Numbered from the stretch's first letter, positions 21,272 to 29,478 are shown. The stretch: 64,000 nt of DNA from Yersinia entomophaga (GCF_001656035.1 NZ_CP010029.1:73167-137166); one strand, 5' to 3'. Translations and numbers: made by a program. Notes: a model not told the origin generated them from the sequence alone.

Positions 21272-21303
21272 GAATTTGAGTTCGAAATAAGTAATATTTA
21301 GTG

Positions 21304-21332
21304 AAGGGGCGATATTGATTTCGCCCCTTTGT
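21304..21332 (+). terminator. Intrinsic terminator after amtB
   Basis: AAGGGGCGA (21304-21312) pairs with TCGCCCCTT (21321-21329), followed by T residues. Confidence 0.85.
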
Positions 21333-21388
21333 TGATTAAAGAGATTAGAAAGAAGTAAAACCGAATGAATCAGCGGCACAAGTACCCA

Positions 21389-22249
21389 TCAGCCGCGTAA
21401 ACGAATAACCCCTTCTTGCACCGTAGAGGCGACGAGCACACCCTGGCGATTGTAAATCTGACCACGAACAAAGCCACGAGCGCCGGATGCTGAAGTACTT
21501 TCTACCGTATACAACAGCCATTCATCCAGGCGGAATGGGCGGTGGAACCACATAGAATGATCGATGGTAGCAATCTGTACTCCCGGCTCGAGAAAACCGA
21601 TGCCATGAGGCTGAAGAGCCGTCGGCAAGAAATTAAAATCAGACGCGTAGCCCAGCAAATATTGGTGGATATCCAAATCGTCCGGCATCTGGCCGTTAGC
21701 GCGGAACCATACGTGACGCAGCGGTTCTTCTTTATGACCTTTCAACGGGTTATGGAATTTAACCGGTCGCATTTCAATCGGCTGGTGGCCAATAAACTTA
21801 TCCCGCAGTTTTTCTGGAATCAGGTGCGCCAGATTTTTGGCGATTTCCGCTTCCGATACCAAACCTTCCGGCGGTGGCACATCCGGCATGTCATTCTGAT
21901 GCTCAAATCCCTCTTCAGGCGTTTGGAATGACGCGGTCATAAAGAAGATCGGTTTGCCATTTTGAATAGCGCTGACGCGGCGTGCGCTAAAGCTGGTGCC
22001 ATCTCGCAGGTTTTCCACATCGTAAACGATAGGTTTGCTGCTGTCGCCGGGGCGAAGAAAATAGCTATGGAAAGAGTGAATGTAACGATCGGCTGGTGCG
22101 GTCTGTTTCGCAGCATAAATTGCCTGGCCGACAACCTGTCCGCCAAATACCTGACGCAGCCCTAAGTCTTCACTTTGGCCACGATAAAGACCTTCTTCGA
22201 TCTTTTCCAGATTAATCAAGTTGAGGAGCTTTTGCAGTGCCTGACCCAT
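21389..22249 (-). CDS. tesB: Acyl-CoA thioesterase II TesB
   Basis: Double-hotdog thioesterase of 286 residues that hydrolyses a broad range of acyl-CoAs in the cytoplasm. Recognisable motifs are [20 protein letters not shown] near the N-terminus and the C-terminal [14 protein letters not shown] with the catalytic Asp (about residue 204), plus the [11 protein letters not shown] motif. The start at 22249 gives the E. coli length and a GAGG 9 bases upstream; the frame runs on to 22309 but the extra 20 residues are not conserved. The divergent position relative to ybaY is as in E. coli. Confidence 0.96.
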   Translation of the reverse strand: MGQALQKLLNLINLEKIEEGLYRGQSEDLGLRQVFGGQVVGQAIYAAKQTAPADRYIHSFHSYFLRPGDSSKPIVYDVENLRDGTSFSARRVSAIQNGKPIFFMTASFQTPEEGFEHQNDMPDVPPPEGLVSEAEIAKNLAHLIPEKLRDKFIGHQPIEMRPVKFHNPLKGHKEEPLRHVWFRANGQMPDDLDIHQYLLGYASDFNFLPTALQPHGIGFLEPGVQIATIDHSMWFHRPFRLDEWLLYTVESTSASGARGFVRGQIYNRQGVLVASTVQEGVIRLRG

Positions 22250-22409
22250 GGTGTGGCCCTCTGTGTTTTCTTTCAGCATAGTGTGCTGAATTATTAGGTA
22301 GCTCGTCAATGTATTGCTATTAATTCACTATACAAACTATTGTTTGTAGAGAAACTAATTGCTAACTGAATGATTAGGCTGGATGTCAGAAACGCCAGGT
22401 AGCGTTTTA

Positions 22410-22418
22410 TGCTATAAT
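22410..22418 (+). promoter_or_regulatory. Extended -10 promoter upstream of ybaY
   Basis: TGCTATAAT is a perfect extended -10 element, 88 bases before ybaY. No good -35 is visible, as usual for extended -10 or sigma-S-type promoters. Confidence 0.6.
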
Positions 22419-22505
22419 TACCTGTCTAGGTGGTTGAAGCCACTTATTAAGCGCCGGATTTTCGATGAGTCACCGGCATTGGGATAATAAGAAGGAGACG
22501 ACCCT

Positions 22506-22985
22506 ATGAAACTATGGCAGATAGTTGGCGGCGCAGCATTAACGGTAACCTTGGCGGGTTGCGCGAATCACGGCGCAGAAGTTCCTACCCAGACGGCAGC
22601 AAGCGCCGCAGCGACCTCGGCCGCTATCGCGCAGCCATCAGTCAGAGGTACCGTAAATATTCGCGAACGTGTGGCATTGCCACCTGACGCAGTCATTACG
22701 GTAACCTTGTCTGATGTTTCTTTGGCCGATGCTCCTTCCAAAGTGATTGCTCAGCGTGCAGTGCAAACCGACGGCAAGCAGGCACCTTTTACTTTCGTGC
22801 TGCCGTTTAATCCTGCGGAAATTACGCCTAACGCTCGGATTATCCTTAGCGCGGCGATAACTCAGAATGGCCAGTTATTATTTATCACTGATACCATTCA
22901 GGAAGTGATTAACCGTGGTCAGGGGACAAATGCGGATCTGGTATTAGTACCGGTAACCTCCGCGCCAATTCAGACTACACCTTAA
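22506..22985 (+). CDS. ybaY: YbaY-family lipoprotein (YscW-like)
   Basis: Predicted lipoprotein of 159 residues with a lipobox (TLAGC, Cys19). After an Ala/Thr-rich linker it has one domain of the YbaY/YscW type (about residues 46-150; VRGTVNIRERVALPPDAVITV). Members include secretion-associated pilot lipoproteins, but E. coli YbaY has no firm function that I know of. It stands alone, divergent from tesB. Confidence 0.9.
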   Translation: MKLWQIVGGAALTVTLAGCANHGAEVPTQTAASAAATSAAIAQPSVRGTVNIRERVALPPDAVITVTLSDVSLADAPSKVIAQRAVQTDGKQAPFTFVLPFNPAEITPNARIILSAAITQNGQLLFITDTIQEVINRGQGTNADLVLVPVTSAPIQTTP

Positions 22986-23004
22986 TCACCTTTGAGAATG
23001 ACAT

Positions 23005-23053
23005 AAAAGCAGGATGGAATAGATGCCAAGGCGTATTTTCCCATACTGCTTTT
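23005..23053. terminator. Bidirectional hairpin between ybaY and atl
   Basis: AAAAGCAG-G-ATGG (23005-23017) pairs with CCAT-A-CTGCTTTT (23041-23053) with one mismatch. The A and T ends serve both convergent genes. Confidence 0.65.
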
Positions 23054-23078
23054 ATCTTTCTGTTTTAATTTTCCGCTA

Positions 23079-23393
23079 TTACCAACGCCAGGCAAATCGT
23101 TTAAGGTCGATATATCCTTGAACTTCAAAAGTGACACCTTCCGCTAGTAAGGCTTTTTGCTGACGCAAATAATCTTCGCCGCTTAGTGAGATTTCACCGT
23201 GGCGATTGACGACACGATGCCAGGGTAGGCTAGTGCCTTCCGGCAGGCGTTTCAGTACTCCACCGACCTGTCTGGCTGCCCGTGGCGAGCCGCACAGACG
23301 CGCGATGGTGCCATAGGTGGTCACCTGACCATAAGGAATGGCGGATACCACATGAAATACGCGCTGACGGAAACTATCTTCTTCCTGTTCCAT
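23079..23393 (-). CDS. atl: Alkyltransferase-like protein Atl (YbaZ)
   Basis: Non-enzymatic homologue of O6-methylguanine methyltransferase that binds alkylated guanines and flags them for nucleotide excision repair. The protein is 104 residues from 23393 and consists of the MGMT DNA-binding domain (YGTIARLCGSPRAARQVGGV). The active-site Cys of PCHRV is replaced by Trp (LPWHRVVN, Trp58), the ATL hallmark. The frame extends to an ATG at 23444 with GGGG ahead, so a 121-residue form is possible. Confidence 0.9.
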   Translation of the reverse strand: MEQEEDSFRQRVFHVVSAIPYGQVTTYGTIARLCGSPRAARQVGGVLKRLPEGTSLPWHRVVNRHGEISLSGEDYLRQQKALLAEGVTFEVQGYIDLKRFAWRW

Positions 23394-23593
23394 ACTCTGC
23401 GGAGCTCTTTTTAAATGAATGCGAGTGCCTGGAATTATTATCATGCAATATCCCCGGAGCTGCGAGAAACATATTTCTGACGGCCACTAGCCATTTGTTG
23501 GGCAAGAAACCACCAGTTGATGCGGGTTGTCTTGCTATTTAGCGGGGTATGGTCAATAATGCCCACCGCTTCGGAGTATCAGGAGCTGTCAAT

Positions 23594-23706
23594 GGAGGCT
23601 CTGTTGGTTCTCCCGCAACACTAACTTGTGAACTCGGTCAGGTCCGGAAGGAAGCAGCCGCAGCAGGCGAGGTGTGTGCCGGGATGTAGCTGGCAGGGCC
23701 TCCACC
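23594..23706 (+). ncRNA. ffs: 4.5S RNA of the signal recognition particle
   Basis: Structural RNA that binds Ffh for co-translational membrane targeting. The ends pair (GGAGGC with GCCTCC). The conserved apical domain is intact: GGTCAGGTCCGGAAGGAAGC on the 5' side with its GGAA tetraloop, and the distal strand TGTGCCGGGATGTAGCTGGC. Length of about 113 bases matches E. coli (114). It lies beyond atl as in E. coli. Confidence 0.97.
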
Positions 23707-24286
23707 AATTCTGGCCTAGCCTAAATCTCTCCTGTTTCTCATATATCGCCATTTACACCCAACGACTTATACCTGACTACTCCTACCTCACTACCCAGAT
23801 GATTTAATCGCTTTCTTTAGGCTGTTGCAGCGATTTCACCAACGTTTGCTCTCTCCCCGTAGTTATCCTTTTAGCCTGTATCGTTTAACCGAGACAAAGG
23901 CACAATATGCTCAATACATTTTGTATTTAGATATCTCTCTTTGTCATCCCCATAGTTTATCAATGGCAAGAATGGATATTTTTAAAAAACTACGGGGAAA
24001 AAGCGTTGGGGTGTTTCTTATAAGAATTGAATTTTTAGCCACTAACCATAATACCTAAACCTTGAAGCTAACCATTATTGTTTTGGATAAAAGGCTATTT
24101 TTAACTGGATTTGACAAAATTAGATTAAAATATTGGCGTAAAGGGGTGTTGTACCGGGTTACGTAAATAACCGTACAGACAGAAAAGAGTTTTTACATAG
24201 TTTATGATAACCGTTAAATCATTACCCCATTGAAGCCGATAGGGTTATCGGCTCAACGTTGTTCGTCTTAACCAGCGCTAAGCGAT
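23707..24286. other. ffs-ymoA intergenic region, no convincing gene
   Basis: About 580 AT-rich bases. A 77-codon ORF at 23825-24058 has no ribosome binding site and no recognisable family. A perfect hairpin (AGCCGATA 24234-24241 with TATCGGCT 24246-24253) lies 34 bases beyond the ymoA stop and may be its terminator, though it lacks a T run. Confidence 0.5.
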
Positions 24287-24490
24287 TTACCTTACATACT
24301 TCCAAACACCCATAGGAATCTTATCATACAGTTTATTCATAGTTAGCTCAGCCAGGCGATGATCTGCGGCGGAGTAGAATAATTCCAGTTCGTCATCAGA
24401 TAGTTCATACGTATTTTTTTCAATAACACGTTCTAAAGTGTCAATTGTTGTGCATTTTCTTAAACGCATCAGATAGTCAGTTTTGGTCAT
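24287..24490 (-). CDS. ymoA: Hha/YmoA family nucleoid-associated modulator
   Basis: Small partner of H-NS that modulates silencing of AT-rich and virulence genes, including temperature control in Yersinia. The protein is exactly 67 residues, the YmoA length, with the core [20 protein letters not shown] and [18 protein letters not shown]. The end (MGVWKYVR) differs from the form I recall for Y. enterocolitica/Y. pestis (PTVWQHVK). The start at 24490 is chosen by family alignment; the frame opens 6 codons earlier. It is downstream of tomB on the same strand, the usual toxin-antitoxin-like pair. Confidence 0.93.
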   Translation of the reverse strand: MTKTDYLMRLRKCTTIDTLERVIEKNTYELSDDELELFYSAADHRLAELTMNKLYDKIPMGVWKYVR

Positions 24491-24552
24491 AATGGAAATT
24501 CTTCTCAATATATGAATAAAATATGAATAAAGAAATTATAGGGCACTATCCC

Positions 24553-24921
24553 TTAATTTTTCATCAGGGTACAGACGTATTCCCCTGAGAATAGTCTGAA
24601 TAATCGGTCTTTTGTTTTCTGCCAGCGACGCAATTCCGGGTCATTAATTCCGTAACTACTAAACAGTGTATAAGTGTCGTCTAGATATTCCTCCACTAAC
24701 TCGGAGAGGTCCGCTTCTTCCGCGTATTTTATTTTAAAACTCATCACAAATGAAGCTATATGCTCGATCAAATCATTTAACTGTAAATTTATCGCAGAAG
24801 TCGGATCGTTTACCCAGCCGTGGTGACTATCGCCTAATGTGGCAATACCTTCATCATACAAATTCTCACATAAGAATTTCAACTGAGCAATATCATGTCG
24901 CTTAGGTGAGTACTCATCCAT
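24553..24921 (-). CDS. tomB: Hha toxicity modulator TomB (YbaJ)
   Basis: Cytoplasmic partner that counteracts Hha/YmoA toxicity; in E. coli Hha-TomB affects biofilm formation. The protein is 122 residues, with MDEYSPKRHDIAQLKFLCE at the N-terminus and HGWVNDPTSAINLQLND and YLDDTYTLFSSYGIND in the body. The start at 24921 has GGAGGGG six bases upstream and matches E. coli; the longer frame to 25032 is not conserved. The 62-base gap to ymoA suggests co-transcription. Confidence 0.95.
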   Translation of the reverse strand: MDEYSPKRHDIAQLKFLCENLYDEGIATLGDSHHGWVNDPTSAINLQLNDLIEHIASFVMSFKIKYAEEADLSELVEEYLDDTYTLFSSYGINDPELRRWQKTKDRLFRLFSGEYVCTLMKN

Positions 24922-25078
24922 ATCATCCCCTCCGTTAACGCTTAATCGGTGCGATAACACATAGTGAGTAGACTGATAATCATTATACGAACAGGTAAAC
25001 AGCCAGAAAGTAAATAAGTCTGTCGTATACAAATATAAATCATTTTTTCAGTCACTGCTCTATCTTTATTACTTAATC

Positions 25079-25432
25079 TTACAATTCATCAGCGGTAGAG
25101 GGTTTGTCGTAATCTATTATATCAAAGATTATTTTTTCAGGATGTACAATAAATGTTACAGCGTTAGTAATGTAATCTTGGGTGTTGATATCAAGACAGG
25201 CGTTAAAAATATACCATTGATAACGGTAAGTCATTGAATAATCGTTAAGCTGAATGTTTTTAATCTCAAGAATTTCTAATGAGCCTGCAGCGTAGCGTGC
25301 ATCTTCGGAATAATACATTAGCCCAGACGTCAGGTTTTCTTCAATCGTGCTGATATTATCTTTTATTACCTCACTCAGTTGTGAAACAGAGCTGAGGCAG
25401 CGGGAGAAGTCTCCTCGGATTTCCTTGTTCAT
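25079..25432 (-). CDS. Hypothetical protein, 117 residues
   Basis: I do not recognise this protein. It is acidic, with no signal peptide or transmembrane segment, and looks like a mixed alpha/beta domain (SSVSQLSEVIKDNISTIEEN, YRYQWYIFNACLDI). It lies upstream of tomB on the same strand with a 157-base gap, and no strong ribosome binding site precedes its ATG. Small acidic proteins of this kind include immunity proteins, but nothing here shows that. It is probably a real gene because the codon pattern is protein-like over its full length. Confidence 0.5.
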   Translation of the reverse strand: MNKEIRGDFSRCLSSVSQLSEVIKDNISTIEENLTSGLMYYSEDARYAAGSLEILEIKNIQLNDYSMTYRYQWYIFNACLDINTQDYITNAVTFIVHPEKIIFDIIDYDKPSTADEL

Positions 25433-26060
25433 TAATTGTTCGCTTATGGGCTAATTAATTTATTTAATGTATCAAAACTCAAGGGCAGGGAGTGAACCTG
25501 CTGATACAGCCTGTTGTCCATGAGATTTAAGTGGTTTTTGAATAATTCGAATAAGTAATATTATTAATCAAATAAACAGCTTAGCAATGTAGTGTAATAC
25601 GTCAGAAGAGACTTAATATTGTTTAATCTTGACGAGTGAGAGTCATGGCTTCCTAATATTTCCCGATTATTGCACTGTGAGTAGAAGAAAAATTTAAGAC
25701 TAAATTCATCTGTTGAGCGGTTAATGTGAAGGGAAGCCCATGATGGAGGGACGCAGCCTTACACATGGGCAACTAAAGATCATTCGATATTGCTATCATT
25801 ACCCTTCCGAATACGAAACAGTATAGCTGGCTAACCCGGTGTCATTTGGTAAAGATAATTTAATTTACTGTTACGAATTATTTTAAATTAAATTAGATGC
25901 CATTTACAGTTTAAACCATAATTTTTTGCCTGCTATTGCCATAGGCCTCCCACTCTAGACTCTTCTCCCTGATTCTCCTTTCTCCGCGTTATCTCACTCT
26001 TTGTTACCTAAATTATGCATCAATATCATCTTGAGTATTGAATCTGACAACTTGATGTGA
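25433..26060. other. AT-rich intergenic region without a gene
   Basis: About 630 bases with no ORF I can support. The only clear structure is an inverted repeat GCCCATG (25736-25742) and CATGGGC (25764-25770) with a 21-base loop. Promoters for the leftward hypothetical gene and the rightward metal transporter should lie here. Confidence 0.5.
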
Positions 26061-26077
26061 TGTTATATTGTATCAAT
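26061..26077. promoter_or_regulatory. Zur-like box upstream of the metal importer operon
   Basis: TGTTATA (26061-26067) is followed by T and TGTATCA (26069-26075), an imperfect version of the Zur dyad TGTTATA-N-TATAACA (5 of 7 right-half bases). It lies 22-39 bases before the first ORF of the operon. It is weaker than the box at 29306-29320. Confidence 0.55.
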
Positions 26078-26099
26078 AATGACTCACTGATATCTTCCT

Positions 26100-26246
26100 A
26101 TGTGCCAATCCCATCACCATAAAGCGTCGCTTTCTGTACCGAATCGAACGCTATTTTCAATTTCTTCATGGCTGCGCGCGTTCGGCATGATAACCGTGCT
26201 GATCTTATTGTGGTCAGCCATTTATTGGGCGAATGCACTGCCATGA
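26100..26246 (+). CDS. Small His/Cys-bearing single-TM protein, coupled to metal importer
   Basis: A 48-codon ORF too short for a usual ORF cut-off. The protein starts MCQSHHHKAS, with one Cys and three consecutive His, and has one hydrophobic helix at about residues 27-46 (FGMITVLILLWSAIYWANAL). Its TGA overlaps the ATG of the ATPase gene (ATGA at 26243-26246), the same overlap found between the ATPase and permease genes. An in-frame stop at 26088 fixes its 5' limit. No good Shine-Dalgarno is visible. I infer a zinc-related membrane accessory; no family is known to me. Confidence 0.6.
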   Translation: MCQSHHHKASLSVPNRTLFSISSWLRAFGMITVLILLWSAIYWANALP

Positions 26247-26962
26247 TCACTTTGCAACAGCTACAGGTTGGTTATGGGCAGCAGCCGGTCACCGCTCCTC
26301 TTACCGGCTCTTTTGCCCGCGGCTCGCTCACCGCAGTGATTGGCGCAAATGGTGCCGGCAAATCCACCTTACTTAAGACATTGGCCGGATTACAGCCAGC
26401 GTTAGGCGGCAAAATAGTCTTTGGCGACAAGAAGATTCCCAGAATGGCTTATTTACCGCAGCAAGCCGAATTGGATCGCCAATTCCCTATTATCGTGTTC
26501 GATGTAGTAGCAATGGGATGCTGGCCACAAAGTGGGATGTTTGGTGGCCTGAATCGACAATCGGTACAACGCATCAAGCAGGCTTTGGACACCGTCGGCA
26601 TGCTGGATATGGCCAGATGTCCGGTTGGGGTGTTATCCGGCGGGCAGTTGCAGCGGGTACTTTTCGCCCGGTTGTTGGTACAGCAGGCTCCTTTATTACT
26701 GCTCGATGAGCCTTTTACCGGCATTGATAATCAGACTCTCTGCTTGCTATTAAACGTTATCCAGCAGCTCCATCAGGAAGGGCGAACCATTATTGCCGTT
26801 TTGCATGATATGTCGATGGTAGCGCAGCATTTTCCACGAGTATTACAGCTCACCGCTGAATATTGTCGCTGGGATGAATCTAAACGCTTGTTTGCCGAGT
26901 GCGCTGAAGCAGGCCGAAACCTTTCCAATCAAAATAATCTGTCTGTGGAAGCCCAGCCATGA
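26243..26962 (+). CDS. Zinc/manganese ABC importer, ATPase subunit
   Basis: Nucleotide-binding subunit of 239 residues, cytoplasmic, energising metal uptake. Walker A is GANGAGKST (about residue 34), Q-loop LPQQAEL, signature LSGGQLQR, Walker B LLLLDEPFTG and the H-loop VLHDMS. The start at 26243 gives MITLQQLQVGYG, the typical N-terminus; the frame extends upstream to 26168 in another frame of the small ORF. It overlaps the small ORF by 4 bases and the permease gene by 4 bases. The family includes ZnuC/SitB/AztA; zinc is favoured by Zur-like control and neighbours. Confidence 0.9.
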   Translation: MITLQQLQVGYGQQPVTAPLTGSFARGSLTAVIGANGAGKSTLLKTLAGLQPALGGKIVFGDKKIPRMAYLPQQAELDRQFPIIVFDVVAMGCWPQSGMFGGLNRQSVQRIKQALDTVGMLDMARCPVGVLSGGQLQRVLFARLLVQQAPLLLLDEPFTGIDNQTLCLLLNVIQQLHQEGRTIIAVLHDMSMVAQHFPRVLQLTAEYCRWDESKRLFAECAEAGRNLSNQNNLSVEAQP

Positions 26963-27816
26963 ATTTGTTTCATCTATTAGCCGACCCTTTTGTCGATTTC
27001 GGTTTTATGCGACGAGCGTTGGTGGCTTGTCTGGCTTTGTCTTTGAGCGCCGCGCCGCTTGGCGTTTTTCTATTGCTACGACGAATGAGTCTGGTGGGGG
27101 ATGCGCTTTCCCACGCGGTATTACCCGGTGCGGCTATTGGCTACCTGATTTCTGGCGTATCGCTGGTTGCGATGGGCATCGGTGGATTTATCGCTGGACT
27201 GGCGGTGGCCATGCTATCAGGGCTAGTCAGCCGTAAAACACCGTTAAAAGAGGACGCCAGTTTCGCCGGTTTTTATTTGGGTTCTCTAGCACTTGGCGTC
27301 ACTTTGGTTTCATTACGCGGCTCCAGCATGGATTTATTGCATGTGTTATTCGGTTCGATTCTGGCTATTGATTCCGCCGCGATGACCATGGTGGGCGCTA
27401 TCGCGACCCTTTCGCTGTTAGTACTGGCGTTGATTTATCGAGCCCTGGTGATTGAATCATTCGACCCTGTCTTTCTGCGCGTCAGTATGGGGCGTTGGCT
27501 GATGGTGGTGCATGGCATTTTTCTTGCTTTGGTCGTGGTCAATCTGGTCGCCGGTTTCCAGATTTTAGGCACCTTGATGTCGGTAGGGTTGATGATGTTA
27601 CCTGCGGCCAGTGCGCGTTTTTGGGCCAAGGATTTACCTCATACTTTAGCTTTTTCGGTGCTGATCGGCATGATTTCCAGCGTTGTAGGCTTGATTTGGT
27701 CTTACTACGCTTCACTGCCCGCCGGGCCGGCTATTGTGCTTAGCGCCAGTATTATTTTCTTTATTTCGATTTTGTTTGGCTCGCGCGGCGGCATTTGGGC
27801 CGTGGCGCGGGATTAG
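26959..27816 (+). CDS. Zinc/manganese ABC importer, permease subunit
   Basis: Inner-membrane permease of the ABC-3 family, 285 residues with about eight or nine hydrophobic helices. The family motif SLVGDALSHAVLPGAAIGY is at about residues 44-62. ATGA overlap with the ATPase gene implies translational coupling. The product should dimerise to form the metal channel used by the binding protein encoded 26 bases downstream. It is distinct from the usual znuB, which is normally next to a divergent znuA. Confidence 0.92.
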   Translation: MNLFHLLADPFVDFGFMRRALVACLALSLSAAPLGVFLLLRRMSLVGDALSHAVLPGAAIGYLISGVSLVAMGIGGFIAGLAVAMLSGLVSRKTPLKEDASFAGFYLGSLALGVTLVSLRGSSMDLLHVLFGSILAIDSAAMTMVGAIATLSLLVLALIYRALVIESFDPVFLRVSMGRWLMVVHGIFLALVVVNLVAGFQILGTLMSVGLMMLPAASARFWAKDLPHTLAFSVLIGMISSVVGLIWSYYASLPAGPAIVLSASIIFFISILFGSRGGIWAVARD

Positions 27817-27842
27817 AAGTGTGTGCTTTAAAGGAGAATTAA

Positions 27843-28721
27843 ATGAAGCGTTTACCTATCGCGTTGGCGGTCGCTGCCCTGCTGTCCAGCCCGCTGGCTA
27901 TGGCCAAAACTATCGAAGCCGTCGCCAGTTTTTCTATTCTAGGAGATATTGTGCAGCAAATCGGTGGTGAGCATGTGAAAGTCACCACGCTAGTGGGGCC
28001 GGACGGCGATCCGCACAGTTTTTCCCCCTCGCCTAAAGATAGCAAACAGATTTCTCAGGCTGACGTGGTATTTGTCAGCGGGCTGGGTCTGGAAGGTTGG
28101 TTGAATCGTCTTATTGCGGCCTCTGGCTATAAAGGGCCGGTGGTGACGCTTTCAGAGGGTATTCATTCACGGAAAATGGAGGAGGAGGGGAAAAAAGTGA
28201 CCGACCCTCACGCCTGGAACAGTATGCAAAATGGTATTCAATATGCCACGCATGTGATGAATGCTTTAATCGTTGCCGATCCTGAGGACGCGGATTATTA
28301 CCGTAAACATGGTGCAGAATATATCCAGAAATTGGAAAAACTGGATGCCTATGCTAAAGCCCAGTTTGCCAGTATTCCCGTTGAAAAACGCAAAGTACTG
28401 ACCAGCCATGATGCTTTTGGTTATTTTGGACAGGAATATGGCGTCACCTTTTTGGCACCCGTTGGTTTTTCCACTGAAGCCGAGGCCAGCGCCAGCGACG
28501 TGGCCAATTTGATTAAGCAAATCAAACAGGAAAAGGTAAAAACCTATTTTATTGAGAATCAAACCGATCCGCGTTTAGTGAAGCAGATTGCTGCAGCCAG
28601 CGGGGCGGAGGCCGGAGGCGAATTGTTTCCTGAAGCGCTATCTCAGAAAACTGGCCCGGCAGCTACCTATGCGGAAGCGTTCAAACATAATGTCGATACT
28701 ATCGTCGCCAGTATGAAATAA
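27843..28721 (+). CDS. Zinc/manganese ABC importer, periplasmic binding protein
   Basis: Cluster A-I metal-binding protein of 292 residues with a signal peptide ending LAMA (about residue 21). The predicted metal ligands are His58 (GDPHSF), His123 (TDPHAWNS), His189 (TSHDAFGYF) and an acidic residue near 264 (LFPEALS). The His-rich loop of ZnuA is reduced to a short charged stretch (residues 108-120), so it resembles AztC/SitA types more than ZnuA. Zinc is inferred from the local context; manganese cannot be excluded from the sequence. Confidence 0.9.
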   Translation: MKRLPIALAVAALLSSPLAMAKTIEAVASFSILGDIVQQIGGEHVKVTTLVGPDGDPHSFSPSPKDSKQISQADVVFVSGLGLEGWLNRLIAASGYKGPVVTLSEGIHSRKMEEEGKKVTDPHAWNSMQNGIQYATHVMNALIVADPEDADYYRKHGAEYIQKLEKLDAYAKAQFASIPVEKRKVLTSHDAFGYFGQEYGVTFLAPVGFSTEAEASASDVANLIKQIKQEKVKTYFIENQTDPRLVKQIAAASGAEAGGELFPEALSQKTGPAATYAEAFKHNVDTIVASMK

Positions 28722-28728
28722 CTATTTT

Positions 28729-28751
28729 CCCCTGTCTGCAACGGGCAGGGG
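28729..28751 (+). terminator. Hairpin after the metal importer operon
   Basis: CCCCTG (28729-28734) pairs with CAGGGG (28746-28751), eight bases beyond the stop of the binding-protein gene. No T run follows. Confidence 0.5.
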
Positions 28752-28798
28752 GGCGACAACACTTCTAAAAGCACGGCATAGTGAGTTTTACGGTAAAG

Positions 28799-28831
28799 AA
28801 AAAGCCCCGTTGGGCAGCAACGAGGCTTTTT
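28799..28831 (-). terminator. Bidirectional terminator between rpmJ2 and the metal importer
   Basis: A 14-bp arm (28799-28812) pairs with 28818-28831 with one mismatch; both ends are A/T runs (AAAAAGCC and GGCTTTTT). It can end both the leftward rpmE2-rpmJ2 and the rightward importer transcripts. Confidence 0.85.
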
Positions 28832-28872
28832 ATCTACAGGCAACAAGCAAAATACAAGTTGGTAAATCGGAC

Positions 28873-29016
28873 TTAACGTTTCTTTTTAGTTCCTCCCTGA
28901 ACCGCTTTGAAGCGCGGATTGCTTTTACAAATAACAAAGACTCGTCCGTGGCGACGGACAATCTTGCAGTCTGGATGACGGTTTTTTGCTGAACGTAATG
29001 AACTAAGCACTTGCAT
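28873..29016 (-). CDS. rpmJ2: Ribosomal protein bL36, zinc-independent type B
   Basis: A 47-residue paralogue of ribosomal protein L36 (E. coli YkgO). It begins [17 protein letters not shown] and contains [20 protein letters not shown]. Only two of the four zinc ligands of the normal L36 remain, which marks the zinc-free form that replaces L36 when zinc is scarce. It follows rpmE2 by 14 bases on the same strand. Confidence 0.93.
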   Translation of the reverse strand: MQVLSSLRSAKNRHPDCKIVRRHGRVFVICKSNPRFKAVQGGTKKKR

Positions 29017-29030
29017 GATGCATTCCCAGA

Positions 29031-29288
29031 TCAGTTATTTTTTTTGAAAAAATGGCCAAAACGCTGCTGGAAGCGCGCGGTGCTACCTTCTTTGGAGAAT
29101 TCTTTTTGTTTCCCTGTGTAATAAGGATGGGAAGCGGAAGAGATATCCAAAGTGACGTAAGGATAGGTTTGGCCTTCGAATTCGATCGTGCGTTCGGTGG
29201 CTATGGTCGAACCTACGGTGAAGTAAACGTTGGCGCTGGTGTCGTGAAAGACTACGGTGCGATAGGTAGGGTGAATACCGGCTCTCAT
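29031..29288 (-). CDS. rpmE2: Ribosomal protein bL31, zinc-independent type B
   Basis: An 85-residue L31 paralogue (E. coli YkgM). It starts [18 protein letters not shown] and includes [21 protein letters not shown]; it lacks the CxxC zinc ribbon of zinc-dependent L31. It displaces L31 on the ribosome under zinc starvation and releases zinc. A Zur box lies 18-32 bases upstream of its start. Confidence 0.95.
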   Translation of the reverse strand: MRAGIHPTYRTVVFHDTSANVYFTVGSTIATERTIEFEGQTYPYVTLDISSASHPYYTGKQKEFSKEGSTARFQQRFGHFFKKNN

Positions 29289-29305
29289 AATAACCTTCTA
29301 TGTAA

Positions 29306-29320
29306 TGTTATAATATAACA
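29306..29320. promoter_or_regulatory. Zur box upstream of rpmE2-rpmJ2
   Basis: TGTTATA-A-TATAACA is a perfect 7+1+7 dyad matching the gamma-proteobacterial Zur consensus (TGTTATAATATAACA). It lies just upstream of the leftward rpmE2 gene. Confidence 0.93.
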
Positions 29321-29451
29321 ATAATTATGCGCCGAGAAATAAGCGGTTTCAAGCCAAAAATGCAAACAATGGAAAAATGATGATGGATGAGGCGATCGTC
29401 AGACCTGTGCTTAAGAAGGGGATCGATGAAAATTTAGTGAAATGCCAGGCA

Positions 29452-29478
29452 AGAAAAAGGCCGCTTGCGCGGCCTTTT
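29452..29478 (-). terminator. Intrinsic terminator after acrB
   Basis: AAAAGGCCGC (29455-29464) pairs with GCGGCCTTTT (29469-29478). On the minus strand the stem ends in a T run, 26 bases beyond the acrB stop. Confidence 0.85.

Noticed and set aside
23825..24058. 77-codon ORF between ffs and ymoA
   Set aside because: No ribosome binding site and no known family; composition like non-coding DNA.
29052..29318. 88-codon plus-strand ORF over rpmE2
   Set aside because: Opposite-strand shadow of rpmE2, which is clearly the real gene.
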